Below, one piece after another: positions 61,323 through 64,000 of a DNA stretch of 64,000 nt. Each line of letters begins with the position of its first letter. Within the stretch, counting starts at the first letter, position 1. A program made the translations under genes and the position numbers. Source of the DNA: Pseudomicrostroma phylloplanum (taxonomy: Eukaryota; Basidiomycota; Exobasidiomycetes; Microstromatales); the NCBI GenBank assembly GCA_039545275.1, contig BCHS01000018.1, forward strand, positions 248,001 to 312,000, in the 5' to 3' direction. The notes below the pieces were generated by a model. The model saw only the letters and a list, made by a program, of their open reading frames with translations, was not told the DNA's origin and did not search any database.

Positions 61323-62027
61323 ATGGCCACCAACATCACCTTCCACCCAGGAACGGTCTCCTACGAGGAGCGCTGCTCTCTCCTCTCCCAGACCGGTGCA
61401 ACCATCTGGCTCACCGGCCTGTCCGCCTCGGGCAAGTCGACCATTGCAACTGCCTTGGAGCAGCACCTCCTCCACCAGAAGAAGAGCGCATACAGGCTCG
61501 ATGGAGACAATGTGCGATTTGGACTCAACAAGGACTTGGGATTCAGCCCAAAGGACAGGGAGGAGAACATCAGGAGGATCGCCGAGGTGAGTCGTCCGGC
61601 TATACTCCGGCCAAAGCTGCGTGACAGTGCCATATTGACCTGTCTATTTTCAAATCTCCTTCCGCACACCCCCTACCAGGTCTCGACCCTCTTCGCCTCC
61701 TCCTCGACTCTGACCATCACCTCCTTCATCAGCCCCTACGCCGCTGACCGTCAAGTGGCCCGCACCCTGCACGAAGCCCACAACCCTCCCCTCCCCTTCG
61801 TCGAAGTCTTCATCGACGCCTCTCTCGACGAATGCGAGAAGCGTGACCCAAAGGGACTCTACAAGAAGGCCAAGGCTGGAGAGATCAAGGAGTTTACCGG
61901 GATTAGTGCTCCTTATGAGAAGCCGGAGAAGGCAGAGATTCATATTGATGCGGATAAGACGAGCGTGGAGGAGAGTGTGAGGATTATTACCGAGTATCTG
62001 ATTCAGAAGGGATACCTCAAGGTCTAA
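61323..62027 (+). CDS. MET14: Adenylylsulfate (APS) kinase
   Basis: Exons 61323-61586 and 61680-62027, intron 93 nt (GTGAGT...CAG); 203 residues, the usual length. The P-loop GLSASGKST lies at about 32-40. DGDNVRFGLNKDLGF, RxENIRRIAEV, TSFISPYAADR, VFIDASLDECEKRDPKGLYKKAKAGEIKEFTGISAPYE and the ending IQKGYLKV are all diagnostic. It catalyses ATP plus APS to PAPS in sulfate assimilation, cytosol. The intron is a multiple of three and has no in-frame stop, so a retained intron would add 31 residues between IAEV and STLFA instead of truncating the protein. Confidence 0.96.
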   Translation: MATNITFHPGTVSYEERCSLLSQTGATIWLTGLSASGKSTIATALEQHLLHQKKSAYRLDGDNVRFGLNKDLGFSPKDREENIRRIAEVSRPAILRPKLRDSAILTCLFSNLLPHTPYQVSTLFASSSTLTITSFISPYAADRQVARTLHEAHNPPLPFVEVFIDASLDECEKRDPKGLYKKAKAGEIKEFTGISAPYEKPEKAEIHIDADKTSVEESVRIITEYLIQKGYLKV

Positions 62028-62277
62028 AGGACGGATGCGGTAGCTAGAGATGCGGATCGGCTCGTAGGAGACAGTAGACTGGGTCCACAACTTCACTTGT
62101 TCCTTTGCAATGGTTGGATCGCGTATCATATCTCTCAAAGTGTGTCTGTCTGTAGAGGTTTTATTGCACGCAAAGCAAGTCAAGAGGTGCGAACCTAGCT
62201 CTCATCATCTTCTAGCGTCAATTCCCTGCCACCGCTTCTTCGTCTGCCCTCACTTTCTGCGCCCCCGGTCTACCCTT

Positions 62278-63745
62278 TTACTTGGCAGCAGCAGCGACGG
62301 CCTCCGAAGCAGCCTCGTCCAGACCCTCGAACGGCACCACGTCCACCGAGCTGTTCTTGAGAATCTCCCTAGCCTTCTCCACATTGGTTCCCTGCAGTCG
62401 GACCACCAGTGGAATCTTCAGGTTGAGCTCCTTGGCCGCACTGACGATTCCGTCGGCAATGAGGTCGCACTTGAGGATACCACCAAAAATGTTGACAAAG
62501 ATGGCCTTGACCTCCGTTGAGCCCAGCAGCAGCTCAAAGGCCTTCTTGATGGCAGCCGCATTGGCGCTTCCACCCACGTCCAGGAAGTTGGCGGGGGCAC
62601 CACCGTTGAGCTTCAGCACGTCCATGGTGGCCATGGCCAGACCGGCTCCATTGACGAGGCAGCCGATGTTTCCCTCCAGCTTGATGAAGTTCATGCCCAC
62701 CTTGCCAGCCTCGATCTCATCCGAGTCCTCCTGGCTAGCATCACGCATACCGAAGACCTCGGACTGACGGTACTCGGCATTGTTGTCGAAGCCCAGCTTG
62801 GCGTCCATGCAGAGAATCTCACCGTCCTTGCTCTCTGCCAAGGGGTTGATCTCGACCTGGGTGGCATCCCTCTCCTTGAAGAGGGTGTAGAGCTTGATCA
62901 TCGTGTCTGCCGCCTGCTCCTCCTGCTTTGATCCGCTGAAGCCGAGCTTCTTGGCAATGTCAAGAGCAACTTCCTTGGTCAGTCCCTTCTCAAAGTCGAC
63001 GGGAGTGGTGATGATGGCGTCGGGGGATTCAGCGGCGACCTCTTCGATGTTCATACCACCCTGGTTGGAAGCCACGATGACGGGGAGCTGCGAGGTTCGG
63101 TCGTTGAGGATGGCGAGGTAGTACTCCTTGGCAGGAGGGCGAGCTTCGGCCAGCATGACTGCGTTGCAGATTCGGCCTCCAGAGCCAGTCTGCTTGGTGA
63201 TGAGCTTCTGACCGAGCATCTTGGAAGCGTAGTCCTTGGCCTCCTCGGGGCTGCGAGAGGTACAGGTAAGGGGAGTGCACGATATGCGGGTGAGTACCTT
63301 GTCACTAGTTTCTGCCTGCTTTGGCTTCGCCTCTGACCACTCACGTCTTGATAAGGTGCACACCGCCCTGCAGACCAGAGTCAAAGTGACCCTTACCACG
63401 TCCACCAGCCAAGACCTGAGCCTTGATGACCATTCCCTTTCCACCGAAGGACTGGGCTGCCTTGAACGCCTCGTCTGCCGAGTGAGCAGCGACGAAGCGG
63501 GGCACGGGCACGCCGTACTTCTCGAGCTGAGAAGAGCCAAGGAGGAAGGTAAGAACCAACATTGGAGAGGTGAGCATGCGTGTTCAGGCTGTCTGTAGAT
63601 GTCGAGCTGCGCCGGTACTCACCAGTCCCATGGAGAGATGCTCATGGATGCTCAAGAATCGCTTCTGGGTGGCAGCAGGCCCGCGCAGCAGCGAGCCAGC
63701 TACGGCCGCCTTTGTCCTGAGAGCATTGAGTGGTGAAGTGAGCAT
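62278..63745 (-). CDS. LSC2: Succinyl-CoA ligase (ADP-forming) beta subunit, mitochondrial
   Basis: Exons 63623-63745, 63345-63526 and 62278-63250; introns of 96 and 94 nt; 425 residues. The ATG at 63745 begins a presequence (MLTSPLNALRTKAAVAGSLL) and the mature part starts near RFLSIHEHLS. The ATP-grasp domain has GVPVPRF, KAQVLAGGRGKGHFD and VEINPLAESKDGEILCMDAKLGFD. The C-terminal ligase/CoA half has LEGNIGCLVNGAGLAMATMD, GGAPANFLDVGGSA and VNIFGGILKCDLIA. It acts in the TCA cycle in the mitochondrial matrix, with the alpha subunit (not in this window). A frame upstream of the ATG is open but has no better start. Confidence 0.95.
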
Positions 63746-64000
63746 GGTGAGCGGAGGAGAGGGAAGTGTGGAGATGGGGAAGGGGGGAAAAGGCGGGGGT
63801 AGCGGCAGATAGATGGTGACTGGCAATACCGACCGTGTCTCCCCACGCCAGGCCATCCTCGGCACACCCGGGGCTAGCAGGCCAAGCAGGCAGGCCAGGC
63901 GCGCGCGATGCGGGAAGGAGAGCTCACCCGCGACCGGAACGGAGGATGCAGGGCGGCGGGGCGAGGCGAGGCGTCGGAGTCGTGCACTCAGCCGAGAATA
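63746..64000 (-). promoter_or_regulatory. Upstream region of the succinyl-CoA ligase beta gene
   Basis: 255 nt to the window edge; G/A-rich on the plus strand, so C/T-rich in the coding direction, as in other promoters here. No TATA seen. Confidence 0.4.

Overview
This is a stretch of nuclear DNA from a filamentous or dimorphic fungus, most likely a basidiomycete and possibly Ustilaginomycotina (the subphylum is a guess from style, not shown). Reasons: genes are dense and G+C-rich; introns are short (57-169 nt) and mostly begin GTGAGT; the proteins are fungal housekeeping types (Ric1, EFL1/Ria1, Mdj1, U5 snRNP 40K, peroxisomal acyl-CoA oxidase, Dal5-type permease). Exon coordinates were worked out by hand from splice signals, reading phase and family similarity. 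All multi-exon models below keep frame when their exon lengths are summed.

Layout. 0-14.5 kb: a partial SH3-domain protein (-), a disordered polyQ protein (+), the U5 snRNP 40K WD40 protein (-) head-to-head with EFL1 (+), a small membrane protein (-) and Mdj1 (+). 15.7-17.2 kb: a secreted FAD-linked oxidase. 19.6-30.1 kb: an accessory-looking island. It has an intact sugar transporter, then a tandem array of three rearranged copies of a free-standing HO/VMA1-intein-like gene (Hint plus LAGLIDADG endonuclease), then an inverted 3' fragment of a transporter gene, then a second intact sugar transporter. 31-36.8 kb: acyl-CoA oxidase with an SKL peroxisome signal, a three-exon basic protein, and a Dal5-like permease. 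38-45 kb: one intronless gene for a protein of about 2,320 residues, mostly disordered, with a C-terminal medium-chain reductase domain. 46-53 kb: a Nudix CoA-diphosphatase-like gene with a 21-nt exon, a membrane-anchored unknown, a small CsbD-like protein, an intron-containing tRNA-Glu, and a secreted, highly basic repeat protein. 53.5-64 kb: RIC1, a 38-residue metallothionein, glutathione reductase head-to-head with APS kinase, and the succinyl-CoA ligase beta subunit.

Functional links. Metallothionein, glutathione reductase and APS kinase sit within 4 kb and together cover metal binding, glutathione redox and sulfate assimilation. The sugar transporters flank the endonuclease array. The array is the most unusual element. 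Its copies carry both LAGLIDADG motifs and the HO/VMA1-type Hint halves, but lack the residues needed for protein splicing. They are in different states of decay, and a transporter 3'-end relic lies next to them. This resembles, without proving, the HO-related WHO elements of yeasts, which accumulate as arrays of active and dead copies beside duplicated pieces of a host gene.
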